Below, piece by piece: positions 27,984-40,200 of a stretch of 64,000 bases of DNA (its first letter is position 1; each line of letters begins with the position of its first letter). A program made the position numbers and the translations under genes. Source of the DNA: Litomosoides sigmodontis (taxonomy: Eukaryota; Nematoda; Chromadorea; Rhabditida; Onchocercidae); the NCBI GenBank assembly GCA_963070105.1, contig OY718807.1, positions 4,995,001-5,059,000 on the forward strand, written 5' to 3'. A model generated the notes under the pieces. That model was not told where the DNA came from. It did not search any database and saw only the letters and a list, made by a program, of their open reading frames with translations.

Positions 27984-29751
27984 TTACTTACGATACCGGA
28001 CTGAAGACTTACAACGAGTTGCAAGATCAAGAAAAGTAACCACCTCACTCTCGTTCAAAATTTTGATGATTTCTTCTCGAGGAACTGTAGGACTGTTTTC
28101 CATTTCCTGACAAAGCACTTCGACTTTTCGAAGCTTGTCGTAGTAAAAATCTCGTTGTTTGATATATTCTATCAAATCTTCATTTAATTGCCGAATCTGA
28201 AAATATCTTTCGTACAGCTTTTAAACGGGTAATTCAAGTTATATTCACACTGACAACACGGTATTCGTTAAAGTTTTCATTCCGGTAGGGTAAGTAAAAT
28301 CAAAAATTGGTACCATGAGCTCGTACTCACGCTGCATAATTACGGCATTTGAAATGTGACTGTTTCTAGTTGCAGTGCTTCGACCAGCAGCGTTACATGG
28401 ATCTCCTGAAAAGAAGCACTGGAACTTTCATACAAAGTGTATCAAAAATAGAAAACTAAGAAATACGTGGAAATATCCATTACATAAAAATATTCAATAT
28501 TGCTAAATTCAACATAACAAATGAAAATACTACTTCTTGGCGTCGCGGTGATAGAATTAGTTCGGACAACTGTAGGAGCTTTCGATCTAACGGATCTGGA
28601 TGATATAGTCCAGCTTGCAGGAAGTGGCTGCAACATTAAATCTATAAACAGAGCAAAGATGTAAAAACAACTAAATTTGTGCACATATGAATAATGTTCA
28701 CAACAATGCATTAGCTATACTATAAAATACCGGAAAAAAATAGGTGAGAAAATCAGATCTACAAACTTCGCCATTCCTAGCCCTCAGTGCATCATACAGG
28801 CGACCATCATAATTTGCGTCAAAAAATTTCTTAAACCACTGCAAAAATTCGAAATTGTCCTGGAATTTAGATCGAAGTAAACGTTCCACTGGTACTCCCT
28901 AAATTCATTTGAAAAAGAGGAATATCGAAAATTAAGCAACATAACAAATAAATTAAGAGAAGTGCTAATTCGCTGGAATTTTAAAATATTAAAGTGTTTT
29001 ATCTCAGTGTGCCTAGTAACGACGTGAAGTGTTGGTGGTAACGGTAAATCTTCCTTCACTTCATTTTTTTCTTATTTCCACTTGGTTTCTTTCGCTTTAT
29101 ACTTACCTTCTTTACTCCAAGGTCCTTCCAAGCTGTTTGCAGTGTGTGCCAATTAGCAATCCAATCAGTTTCATTTCGTGAATTCCACTTTATTTTTTTC
29201 AAAGAGATTTTTCCTGGGAAAAGAAGTTCCGTTAACTGACAATAAGCAGCACCAGAAGCCATCTCCTCAATACGCGTAAAATTCGACTGCAAAGAAAGAA
29301 AACTGAGAATCGGAAAACTACTAATCATGTCATTCTACACATTCAGCCATGTAAAAGTCTTCCTAAAAACAAATAATGTATCTTCAGCATTCCCACTCTA
29401 ACACCCACGATTTCATAATATTTCGATAAGTGCTTGCAGGAATATGCAGTTTTACGTTCCTTCACGATCAATATTCTCTCAGGATCTCATCCACTGCCGA
29501 ATACGACTACACCCGCCAAAGGAAGGCTACAGTATGGACTATTAAGCCTTCCCAAATACTCCCGTTGCTGCTGCTCGCTGAACAGTTGAAATATGTGTTA
29601 TGTAGCACTCAGAGAGTTCGTCAACAAAAAAGTGTTCAAAATTTCTCGGCAAAAACAGTCATACCCGCAGAAAATTGTTGACGAACGCTAAAAGCTCATT
29701 TCGGGAACACTGCTCCACCGTAGCCGACGTCGAATACACATTTACCACCAT
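27984..29751 (-). CDS. EB1/MAPRE microtubule plus-end-tracking protein
   Basis: Six exons on the minus strand: 29751-29665, 29286-29107, 28898-28767, 28627-28534, 28405-28314, 28196-27984, giving 265 residues (human EB1 has 268). EB1 binds growing microtubule ends by an N-terminal calponin-homology domain and recruits partners through a C-terminal coiled coil. The CH domain starts [20 protein letters not shown], continues [20 protein letters not shown] and ends [21 protein letters not shown] Ser/Thr/Arg-rich linker ([20 protein letters not shown]) follows. The EBH coiled coil is [20 protein letters not shown]. The last codons (CKSSVRYRK, stop) are read straight through a GTAAGT donor and lack the acidic EEY/F tail of vertebrate EB1. 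If that donor at 28012 is used, the terminal exon is elsewhere. A TTTTGTAG acceptor lies 8 nt before the ATG. Confidence 0.93.
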
Positions 29752-29775
29752 TGAAATGACTACAAAACACACAAA
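29752..29775 (-). promoter_or_regulatory. Probable spliced-leader acceptor of EB1
   Basis: On the minus strand GTGTTTTGTAG is followed by an 8-nt leader (TCATTTCA) and the ATG at 29751, the usual nematode trans-splice arrangement. Confidence 0.5.
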
Positions 29776-31540
29776 AACAATACTCGACGATGGGAAGGCG
29801 TTCCAGCAGAGCCTCCTTAGGTAAAATAGAACATCGCGAAACGAATTGGTAAAAAGAAGAGCAAATTAAAAGGACGAGATTAAGTTGCCAACTTCACCTT
29901 TCAGCCCTCGGCAGTACTGAGAACGCAAGAAAAATTAAGCTTCCAACTTCAACCTTCAACCTCAAGTCCCCAGCTACCGTACGAAATCGTTAGCCCTTGC
30001 AAAATTAAACAAAAATTAGTAGTGTCGACCAATAAGCGAATTGCACTTGGAATTGAAAAAGCAAAGAAAAGAACAACTGTTCGCACGATAATTAAAAGGA
30101 TCAATTTGGGTTCGAGCCGCACTCTCTCAAAGAGACATTCGCGACATTTCGAGAATTCATTCCTGTGTGAATATTTTACGACGAATTTCTCTCTCTATCT
30201 CTTCCTCTCAAAAATTTTTTAACAGAGTTTCTGCGAAAGTGATAAGTTTGTTATGAGCTGGAGAAGTGTTTTCTGTGATGCAATAATTGATGTTAAGCTT
30301 CACGTAATGCGTTGAGGGAAATATTTGACTGTTTATATTCAGGAAGGTTTTGCCGTTAGCAGTCAGGATGGCGGTGATGAGAAGAGTGGTGGAATTGATA
30401 AAAATGGTTCAAAGATATGGTCATCTTGTCAGTTCCATCTGGACATTGCCGAAACATTCTGATTAGTCCTTGTTTTTTTTTTCTCACTTTCAACTGACCT
30501 TCAACCTTCTGACTTGCTGAATCGGTATTCTTCACTACTTGTTGCTTCGACCTGTTTAGTTTCTGTCTAAGATTTTCACTATTTATCTTACCCAATTTGT
30601 GCAATAACTATCACTTACGGTAATTTGTCAAGCTCATTTATTCCTTACTTGCGGATGTGTATTCTCTCTTTTGCTAACATTTATGGAGCTGAAAGTGTGT
30701 ATTTCATGTGTCAAATTTATTTATTTACTGCAATTTAGCATTAAAATTTTCTTAGGAAAGATGGCCTGTGAAATTCGTCAGATGAATATTCTCGAATAGA
30801 TTATTGAACTCACCATGTATCTTTTAAAATGAGAGTGTGGATTGGATGATAGAGAGATGTGGGTAGTTCACAACAGTCCAAATGGTACTTTCAGATTGAA
30901 ATATCTTTTAGATGACTGAGTGATTAAGACTATTTTGACGGATTATATAGTGCGACTCTCGTAATTTAGCCGGAGTGGACAGTTTTTTCAAAGTGTTCCA
31001 CGCTTGACACCAACTTTTTCGACATTACCTGATTTGATTTTCTTTTTGCTGAATCTCCATCACTACTTCACTTACAATTATTAATTAATACTATCATATC
31101 GCTCCTCAAGATCATTCTGTGGTTTCAATAAAAAGTTTAGATTTAGATGCACTTGAAAGATGAAAATGTGAGAGATCGTCACGAGCACACGCAAGCGTAA
31201 CACATAGATGCATGCTTTCAGCAATTGGTATTTTGAGTGATTTATTTGAAAAGGATTTGCATAGAAAAGTTTGAAAGACAATAAGCTTTTTTCGGGGCGA
31301 AACCAGAAGGAATACAAAACTGAGTTCAATAGTTGCATTTAAGAAGGGAATGCTACCCAAGTATTTTCATATGTATGAAATGCATTTTGTAGGTGAAAGA
31401 AGGTGACAACTGGTGTTCTTGCGAGAGGTAGCATTATTACCATCTACATACCTGGGGAATTCTCATTAAAAAGCGGCATTTTAATTGCAGAAGTTCCTCT
31501 TTTTACAAGGTTAAATTGATGCTGAGAGGATGTGGAAGTT

Positions 31541-31997
31541 TTATTTCTTCTTAGCAGCTGTGATGACAAGATGACCTTTCGTTGTAAGTCTTGATTTCAG
31601 TGTTTTGGTTTCGACGTCCGGGGGAAGATTGTAGCTTCGGCTGATTTCACGTCTTATCTCACCGAATTGTCCTTCTTTTGGTTCTCGCAAACACCGGACA
31701 ACTAACTGATCACCAATCACTTTAACCTAAACATGTAACGATTGGGTGTTTTTCTAACATTATGTGCAAGGAAGTTCAACGTTGAATTTATGTGGAAATT
31801 TCTGGATGAAGCTCAAAAGCTGCAAAAGAGGGACTAACTTCGATCTCCTTCGGTTGAAAATAGACAGCTTCAAGAACCGCTTCAAATTTTTCATCGGTGT
31901 TGACAACCTGTACCATGCCATCGTTCTTATTAAGTGGCCAATCCCACTGATTGATCTTTTTTAAGCTATCCGGGAGATTAACATTTACCGTCGTCAT
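31541..31997 (-). CDS. Small heat-shock protein (HSP12 type), copy 2
   Basis: Exons 31997-31839 and 31726-31541 on the minus strand give a 114-residue protein identical to copy 1. The only base difference I saw between the copies is in the intron (C at 31754, plus strand). Both copies keep the start, splice sites and stop, so both look functional. The two genes point towards each other across the EB1 spacer. Identity suggests very recent duplication or continuing gene conversion. Confidence 0.92.
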
Positions 31998-32062
31998 TGA
32001 TAGCAGCACTTAAATGCATGGCAAAAATATTCATATTTTCAATTGGAGGAGTGTGACGTGTT

Positions 32063-32083
32063 TTCGTGAATGAATTTCGTGAA
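32063..32083 (-). promoter_or_regulatory. Paired heat-shock-element-like boxes, right copy
   Basis: Mirror image of the two TTCACGAA boxes of the left arm, at the same 66-nt distance upstream of the copy 2 ATG. Confidence 0.5.
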
Positions 32084-33248
32084 TGTGTTGTGATGCGAGA
32101 TCACTAAAATTAGTAATACACAAATGTCATCCTCTCAGTTTAAACCTTACTGGAATTCAATGCAAAATTGTCAATTTTTAATGGATAAGGTTCGAAATTA
32201 GAGTGCAAGGTCATTCGTTACGCTTACGCTGTTGTGCAATGGTAGAAGAGAAAAGGAAGTGCTTTGAAGTTTATATGTTGTTATCTTTTTTTTCTTCCTC
32301 AATACTTATTGTAACTTATAAAGTTCGTGCATTTTTCAAGGAACTCTTCCAGGTGTCTCGATGGAAGAAAAAAGTGCAAGAAGAATTACAGCTCTGTCTG
32401 CTAAATTAACACAACTAACGCTGTAAATTTAAACTGAGAAGTTAATAAGGTTTATTACTGATGGAAGATGTGATATGAAACAGTAAGGATTTGAAGACGC
32501 TTAAGGTAATTTGCAGCCGGAAAAGGTGCTATCCGGACATCGGACATCGGTAAAGGATCAGGAAAAGTTGGTTGTAAGTTGAGAGAAATTTAAAATGGTA
32601 CTACAGCTGGACACATATTAATAGCTGGAACTGAGAGCTACTGACTGACATCTGTCTAGTCCGTTATTTATCCCTTGCAAATAGCATTGCAATCATTTGG
32701 GTGGGGCAGCACCTTGGAATTGTAAAATTAAAATGTACTAAAAGAAGAGAGGGTGAAAGTTACACGACGCTTCGCTCACTTTCATCTCTTCCTAGTATCA
32801 ATTGCGTTTGTGGAAATGGGACTAAATAAATAAATATTTGAAAAAATGGCATAATTCAATGAAGATGGGAGCATAAGATGAAACATATGGACGTCAGACA
32901 TCCATCCAGCCAGCCAGCAACATCCAACCTCGAGACATCCCATGGCTATTTTAATTAATCTCCTCTTAAAGATAGCAAAGACATCGATCGTATTGATCGA
33001 ATTCGGTATTGTGACTGGGAGTGATGCGAGGAAGGATTTCGTCCTCTTTACCATCTCGTTAATATTTCTCCTTCTTTTATTGAATTTTCCCAAACCAGAA
33101 CTAACGGAAAATGCCCTCGGAAGAGTTAGCATTGAAGTTTCCGCAATTTAATTTCCGTTGAACAATTTCAAAATTAACTCCCTTGTTGTAGCTCTCCCCA
33201 TAAAAGCACTATTTTTTTGCATAGCTTTTATGCCGAAAATATCAGTAG

Positions 33249-33942
33249 GCATAATCAAGATACGTTGTCGTCAATAAGAGCACCTTGACGGATGCAAGCG
33301 ACTACGTAAGGCAGTAATAATTGCAACAATTCTACTGTAATAAAAAGAATTATAACGGAAATTAAAGACATAGGATTTTCTCCATGCTTATTATAGATTC
33401 GAGTGTAAGAGTCAAATCCAGACTTTAGTGGATCATGCAGAAGTTGAGCACTATCTTTGTGTCTAATAATTTATTAGTAAGTATTTTCACTAATCCCTAT
33501 CCAACAGTTTTTTGTTGTTTCATTTTCTGTTCTTACGTTTTTACCTAATCATTTGAGCGCTCCGCTTCCGTATAACTTAGGTTAAGCTCCAAGCAGGGTG
33601 TTCCAGAATCTCGATTTAAAGGGCATATGTACTGCAACAAATTTTATCATCTCTTATATAATTTATTATCAAGTGAAACAAAGACTTTTACCAAACAAAA
33701 TAAGGATCGTTTATTTCTAACACGAAACGGCAGTACAAGAAGCAGAAGCTGAAACTTGTTAGCTGCCCCGTTAATTCGCACTGATAATGTGCGAGGCCAT
33801 AAAACCAAACAGTGGAAATAAATTTTATTTCGCAAGGCAATTAAAAAGCCTATAGAAATTTCCGTCGTGTTTACACTGCGTTCGGATTTCGTCCCGAAAT
33901 AGTAGAGGCCTCGTAAAAATTATCCTTTTAACTCATCAACTT
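33249..33942. other. Region between the right arm and the SURF1 stop codon
   Basis: About 690 bp, A+T-rich, holding the SURF1 3' flank. No gene is recognised. Confidence 0.55.
33824..33829 (-). terminator. Polyadenylation signal of SURF1
   Basis: TTTATT on the plus strand (AATAAA on the minus), about 114 nt after the SURF1 stop codon. Confidence 0.45.
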
Positions 33943-36392
33943 TTAAAAGAACCATCCAAATAAAGTTGCCGCTCCAACGGAAAGCCTGAATAAGAATCCA
34001 CTTTATGGAGCGTTACTAAAAAGAGCAAAGTAAGTTACAATGTGGAACTAACCAAAAACAGGCATAGACCATATGATCATTCCTATGGGTTATTCGTGTC
34101 TGACCTCCAATTGGACCACCTTGAATACTGGATTCTGAAATAATGAGCTAACCATAGTTTAGGACTTTAGAAAATATTTACAAAATATCAAATGTTTCAC
34201 TTTATTTAAGCTACATAATTCTCTTTTCATACAAAAGACTCCAAATTACAAATTTTATATCGTATTTACTAAAATTTCAAATCTTCGAACCATAACACGC
34301 ATCAACAAGAACTGGTAGTGTGCAGTGTTTTTCTGCCATTTGTTCAATATCCGTATAAAGCCAAAGGTCCATGTCAGGATTATTCTTTCGGATAAAAGAA
34401 GGCCTCTGAATCAATTTAAGTTGAAAGCTGGAAAGTTTGTAATAAAACCAAGATAACTGCTTTTACTTCACTTATATAACTTGACAGACAAAAGAAGTGA
34501 AAAACGTTCCTATTAAAGTATATTAGCAATGACCGAGTAGAATGGGTTTTTCATCTCGTTTACGACAACTTTTCAAAACTTTTTCATACTTAGTAAAAGT
34601 TTAAAGTGTCGAAAGGAAAAAATATGGAGTTCAATGAACAGTGATGAATAAAATACTTTACCTTTTCACTATGACGAACTACTGCATCAAAAGTGACCTG
34701 TCCTTGCACTTGCCCTTCACTTCGACTTTTGGGAGCAATTTTTTGTGGAGGAACCCATCCGCGATTGACCAGAATGATATTGCTAGATAAAAATTACTCA
34801 TAACCACAATAAGGAAAGTAAACTGATAAAGCGACGGGATCCTACTCAGCTTTTAATGTCTATTAAATCTCGTAACCACAAACTGAACAAATAATATCGT
34901 ATATAATCCTATATAAATTGTTTTGTATTTATAAATCTACCCCGATGGATGTAGCTTGAATGGAGTGATAACTTGCGCACCAGTGCTCCCAAAATTATTC
35001 GCTGAAAGTCGACTTTTCGACGTATTTTTACCTGAAAATCTCGTTTTTTTTTTCATTTCATTTCTTTACATAGCATGAGAGTCGAACAAATAAGGTTTAC
35101 CTTCATCAAATCGTTGTCTTGGCTGAACATAAAATTCACGGTCATGAAGGAATTCACCCGTCACCTTCACCTTTGCATATTCAAGATCATTCAACAGCGA
35201 CAAGCTAAATTTAACAATTCCGTTCATTGGTTATTTAATTATAAGCATATATGCAGGCTATGTGCAAACATGCAAGGTTATTAGCTATTTTTTTTATGAG
35301 TTAGCTATTTCAGTGAATTATTCGACACAAACAATACTACGGAGAAAGATAGAAAAAATAAAATTCTTTCGAAGTATTTTTAAAATATTACTTATCATCT
35401 GGAAATGGCACAACTTCCTGCTTCACCCTCTCTTCTATTTTTTTCAATAAATTCGTTTTCCATTGCAGGCGCTGTAACTGCCACACACCGAGAGAAAATG
35501 CCAGTAGTGGCGCAGCCTACAACAATCCTTCCTCATCCTTTCAAATTGTGTTCACAAGTCTCAAGTATGTGCAGATCATCACGATGGTAGTAATGCATTG
35601 CCGTGAACAAATCACATGTCACTTTTTTTGAACAAAACTTAATCTTAGAAAACTTGGCTTCAATTTGTAACGGAAGAAGCTGCTGCGATACAAAAGTAAA
35701 AAATCGGTACCAATCCAGCAACAGAACGCCGATTCTGCTCAGGTTTTCTATCTCCCTTTTTTGAAGGGTCATTTGAAAGCTTTGTGACCTGAAATTAGCA
35801 ATGTCTTAAAATTGAAGAATTCTTTAGCGCTTGGAAATACTACTTGTGGGAATTTATGCCTCATTTACAATGCAGCATGAGTTTTTCAAAAAAAGTATGC
35901 TTATGACGGGTCCAATGCCTCCTACGGTACTTGCTCACGCACACCAGTAAACATTCAGGTTTTGCATAATTATGTTAGTGTCCTAGAAAAAGCCTGTAAA
36001 GTTATCCAGTAATTCAATCTTTTCATTTACACAGTTCAGTATTTTGCCTCCACCAGATCCTATCCATGACTAATTAATTTATTAACATTAATGTGAATTT
36101 ATACAGTAGTAAATTCTTTCTTATACATATCACCAGTTAAATTCCAACGTAAATAACTACACTTCATTTAGTAATTTGAAGAATCAGCATCAGTTAGCAT
36201 TTACAAAATTCTTTTCATCACAACTATGACAGCATGTGAACAATGCAATAAATTTGTTTAGTGTCAAACGGTAACCAAGCTTACATCATAAATCGATGAA
36301 TTTTGCATAGAACGACGAATCAGGTATTTAATACTTTTGTCCGCGATCAAATGTTGCACGAGTTTATTGGTCAAACCGCCGGGAACATTCAT
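33943..36392 (-). CDS. SURF1-family cytochrome c oxidase assembly factor
   Basis: Nine exons on the minus strand: 36392-36285, 35788-35711, 35516-35392, 35204-35101, 35031-34941, 34782-34662, 34405-34291, 34134-34053, 33985-33943, giving 288 residues (human SURF1 has 300). SURF1 sits in the mitochondrial inner membrane and helps build complex IV, around the haem a/CuA stage of COX1-COX2. The N-terminal 60 residues are Lys/Arg/Ser-rich, like a targeting sequence. The first membrane helix is APLLAFSLGVWQLQR. The intermembrane domain has the family blocks LEYAKVKVTGEFLHDREFYV, ILVNRGWVPPQKIAP, RPSFIRKNNPDMDLWLY and GGPIGGQTRITHRNDH. The second helix is LSVGAATLFGWFF at the very C-terminus. Exons 3 to 9 are firm; exons 1 and 2 are chosen by phase and composition. 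The 5' end faces the d4/DPF gene across about 870 bp. Confidence 0.92.
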
Positions 36393-37265
36393 CGCTTAGA
36401 TTTTTTGCAGCAATAATTAATATTTACACAGAGATTCTCTTATTATGGCTACTAAAAATTTCGTTTTACTTTAATAAGGATAAAAAAATTAAATACAGCA
36501 CATGATAAAATTCAGATGAGAGCGGACACATGAAAGCAATTTTGGAATGGATATCTTCGAGATATTTGTCGCAATAGGAAAGCAACTTACAACAATCAAA
36601 TTGCTTCCTGTACTGATTTTATTATGAACACAGTACATGTCAAAGCTAACATGAATAAGTTTGACTAAATTTTGTTTTAGACGAGAGAACAGCGATAGAA
36701 TACTGCTGCAATTAACTGTCCACTCCAAATCAAACATTACCTTACTATGAGAATAAATAATATCTGCAGCAATTTGTTGGTTTTTCCTCCAGATTTTCAG
36801 AATAGTAAAAAGCACAACTATATCTTATCATAAAAAATTAAGGTGAGAAAGTAGGAACAAATAAAACTAATCTTTATTGAGAATGAAAAGGGTCAATGAA
36901 CTAAATTTGATTTTATTATAATTGTAAGTTTAATTCATATTTTTAAGTGTGTCAGTATGGCAAAACCCTCAATCAATGGATCCTAGCCGAAATCTCAAAC
37001 CAATTCTGGTAACCATCAATCCCCTCCACCACTCCTTTGTTCCAAAATATCAGCAACCCGCCACGCACGTATACGCACGACTGCTTTGTGGCCGAACCGT
37101 CCAGAAGAATTTATGGCTCGTCCATTTGTTAGCTGAAAATCGATGAATGTGCAGTGGTTAGTGGCGATCTTTGGTTGGGTATACTGTGTGACAGACTTGG
37201 CGTACGTTGTTATTTGCGGATAGATAAGAGGATAAAACATATGATTATGTCATTTTGAGGTTGAG
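36393..37265. other. Divergent intergenic region SURF1 / d4
   Basis: About 870 bp that should hold both promoters. A G+C-richer piece at 36,960-37,150 is open on both strands but has no coherent exon structure. Confidence 0.5.
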
Positions 37266-40200
37266 ATGATATCAGAGTCGTTGTATATAGAAATGATGAA
37301 GAATTGCTCGAAATGGAACAGTCGGGTAGAAACGGAACGGAAAGGTCGGTACACTGTATTAGACCCTCAGACTGGTATAGCGCAACATCCATCACATCAT
37401 GCAATTTACGAACTGTCAAACCGATATCCACCGTCCAATCCTTCCCAGGTTTGATATATATATATATATTTCCTTGATTTAATGATTCTCGTAAATGTTC
37501 TATAATTTAAGATTTTTGAACTCTTGTTGAGTGGCAGACTTTGATAATGAAATAAAGGAAGAGAAAAAAGCGAAAAGAATAGCACCCACGAGTGTTGCTT
37601 TGTCCACTAATTGCTTTGAAAAAAAAAATGTTTCTTTGGACTAAACATAACTGATGGAAATTGGTGCTTTACTCATCCTCGTTTATAATTCTGCACTGCT
37701 GCTAAGAATAGTATTAATGTGAATTAATCCACTAACATATCAGTTGTTGCTTTGTTATCGTTGTCGTTGCAGTTGCTATTATTGTTTTGTTGTTGTTGCG
37801 GCTGTCCGCAATGCTGGAGCAATTCGTGTCGTTATGATTTTAGTTGTTTTTCTAATTATTGTTGCTTTCGTTGTCATAGGAGTGATTGTAGTAGGTATTT
37901 TCTTGTTCACTCATTTTTGTGTCATTTTTGCACCACATATCATTTCTTCATATTCATCGCGGTTCTCATGCATTGATATGAATCTTTTTTACCATTTAAT
38001 ATTTTTTCCGCGTTTTAATTTTACTTCAGAGTTCCGTAATACACATTTCTTCCGTGTTTTTATTCATCCTAACTGCAAATTTTTTGATAGTATTGCACAT
38101 ATGGTAGCAGACGTTGGAAAAAACGAAAATCGGCGCCAACGTCGGATGCAACCGAAATGAAATATATATTAGAATGTAATCCGGCAATAAGTGATGTGAT
38201 AAATCAAGCGAGTTCAGCCGGCCAGGGTAACTATTAGGTTCTCATTCATTAATTTCTTGCTTTTTAAATTTTTTTAATGTAACTTTTTGCTTCATAATTC
38301 TTTGTAAAAATTTTTGTTAATTATTGACAGGAAAGGATTGCAAATTACTGTCCATGATATGATGGGTTAATAGGAAAATGTACTTGGCGTTCTATTATTT
38401 CAGCAGTTATACGTTCTATTGGGACTTTATTTTCTCAGTATCCCTTTTTAGATCCAACTGATTTTCAATCGTTAACAGCAATGGCAAATTCCTCGTTGGA
38501 AAATCATTTCACTGAAAAAAGAAAAGTCTACGTAAGTTGTGATTTCGGTAATTTATGCACGACATTTGTGATAAAGGGGGAAAGAGCTAATTTTCAACAA
38601 TATTCATTTTAATGCATGTACAGACGTTTTAAAGGACCTTGTGTCGCGTCAAGTATTGCGAGGTTTTTTGTACCGCGAAATAGAAATTATGAATATCAGC
38701 TAGTTGCGTTTGCTGACTATGAGCTGCTTTACCAGTCAGTTTTCATGTTAACGTTGAACATTGTTAATTAAGATGCTTCGATATGGTGTTTTTGTAGATC
38801 ATGAAAGAGTCGGGAGTGGATATGGAGGTGGAGGAAGCAAGCGAGGAAGACCTTGGCGAGGCTTCAGATGAAGAAGAGTGGTCAGATGGAAGGAAAAAAC
38901 GTAAAAGGAGAGGTGCTGCAGGTGGGAGCCGTGGTGGGCGCAAAAATAATGCCACAACCTTGTCAGTCAATATACCGCCCACGCAGGGATTTACACCGGA
39001 TCCTAAACCATTTTCATGTAATTGTAAGTTTTTCAGGATTTTGGAAAGTTTCTTTTGCTGCACATTCACTTTTCATTTTAGTATTCAGTGACATCTTACA
39101 TGTTCACAGTCGTATTTCGGAGATCATCATTCTTGCTGAATAATTTTGGAAATATTTTTCGATTTTAACAGATTCAGTTCCAAACTTTTTCCAATTTATT
39201 TATCAATGTATTCTTTCAGTATGTGGTGCCAAATATAAAAGTCGTCCGGGTTTAAACTATCATCGAGCTCATGTGCATGCCGATAATGTCAGTCCGTCAA
39301 CAACGCCCCAACCAGCACATCGTATTGATTGATTCTTTTGCTTTATTGGTTACCAGTTTATTTATTGCTGAGGGATACAAACATCTGGGTAGTTGTCATC
39401 TCCGGGTAGCATCCAGAACTTTCTCAGCTTATCATTACAACGATTCAAACGGGTTTACTTTATCAAACTATAACTGTATCAAAAAATGCTTGTTTTCGGT
39501 GATACACACATTTGTTGTTATCCATTTGCTTTCGGAAATGTCCAATTAGTATTTTTATATATATATTAATAAGTATAAAAACTTTCTCCAATGAGGCTTT
39601 TTTTCGGCAGTAACACAATAAAGCGTAGTATTTTGAAGAAATCGGAAAAACTGAAGGCATTTCAAATTTGGAAACCACCAGATGTCAGAGACCGCTTAAT
39701 TTTTAAGGTGGCTGATCAGTTGCAATATCTTTACGAAAATGAATGAGTGGAGATAGGCAGATCCCAGGACCATCACCTTGGATAAAAGTTGGTCCCTAAA
39801 TAGCGGAACAGATGCGGACGCTATTACAACTGTTTGGAAAATATGCTGCATCCATTACAGCATGCTTAAATTGGATTGTGTTGCTTGCGGGTTTGCTCAT
39901 CATGAGTGCTTTTCAGTGTTGTCGCCAAGTATCGATGTGTCCACGGTTTGCGACTTATGCTTGGGTGATTGCAACCAGAACAAAAAAACAATGAAGCCGG
40001 AACAGCTTATTAGCTGTCATGATTGTGGAAGATCAGGTAATCACGTTGTACATGTCATTTTAAATTTCTCGGTGTTGTTATTTCACGTCGTTCAGGTCAT
40101 TTATTGCGGTACATTTTAACCGCTATGTTTTAGACAGGTTTATGTCGCGTAAGCAATATGCGTGGAATTATGATGTCAACTGTTAATAAAGCAGTAGTTC

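Larger units (their letters stand above)
27893..30216. other. Unique spacer of the inverted repeat, containing the EB1 gene
   Basis: 2,324 bp of single-copy DNA between the arms. The whole recognised EB1 coding chain (27984-29751) lies within it, with only 91 bp to spare on the 3' side and 465 bp on the 5' side. Confidence 0.95.
30217..33248 (-). repeat. Right arm of the 3-kb inverted repeat
   Basis: Reverse complement of 24861-27892. It carries the second small heat-shock gene on the minus strand. Outside it, after TATCAGTAG, the sequence is unrelated to the left flank. Confidence 0.97.

Noticed and set aside
30108..30123. GGGTTCGAGCCG resembling a tRNA T-arm
   Set aside because: The flanking bases do not form the 5-bp T stem and no D or anticodon arm is found upstream.
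24861..33248. Inverted arms as termini of a giant transposon
   Set aside because: No transposase, no target-site duplication, and the content is ordinary host genes with introns.
36489..36815. 108-codon minus-strand frame upstream of SURF1
   Set aside because: No recognisable family; a stop-free chance run with no partner exon or start context.
37744..38160. 138-codon plus-strand frame rich in Val, Cys and Phe
   Set aside because: It lies in d4 intron 1 in low-complexity TTGTTG-type DNA. Its end overlaps the true exon 2 only in another frame.
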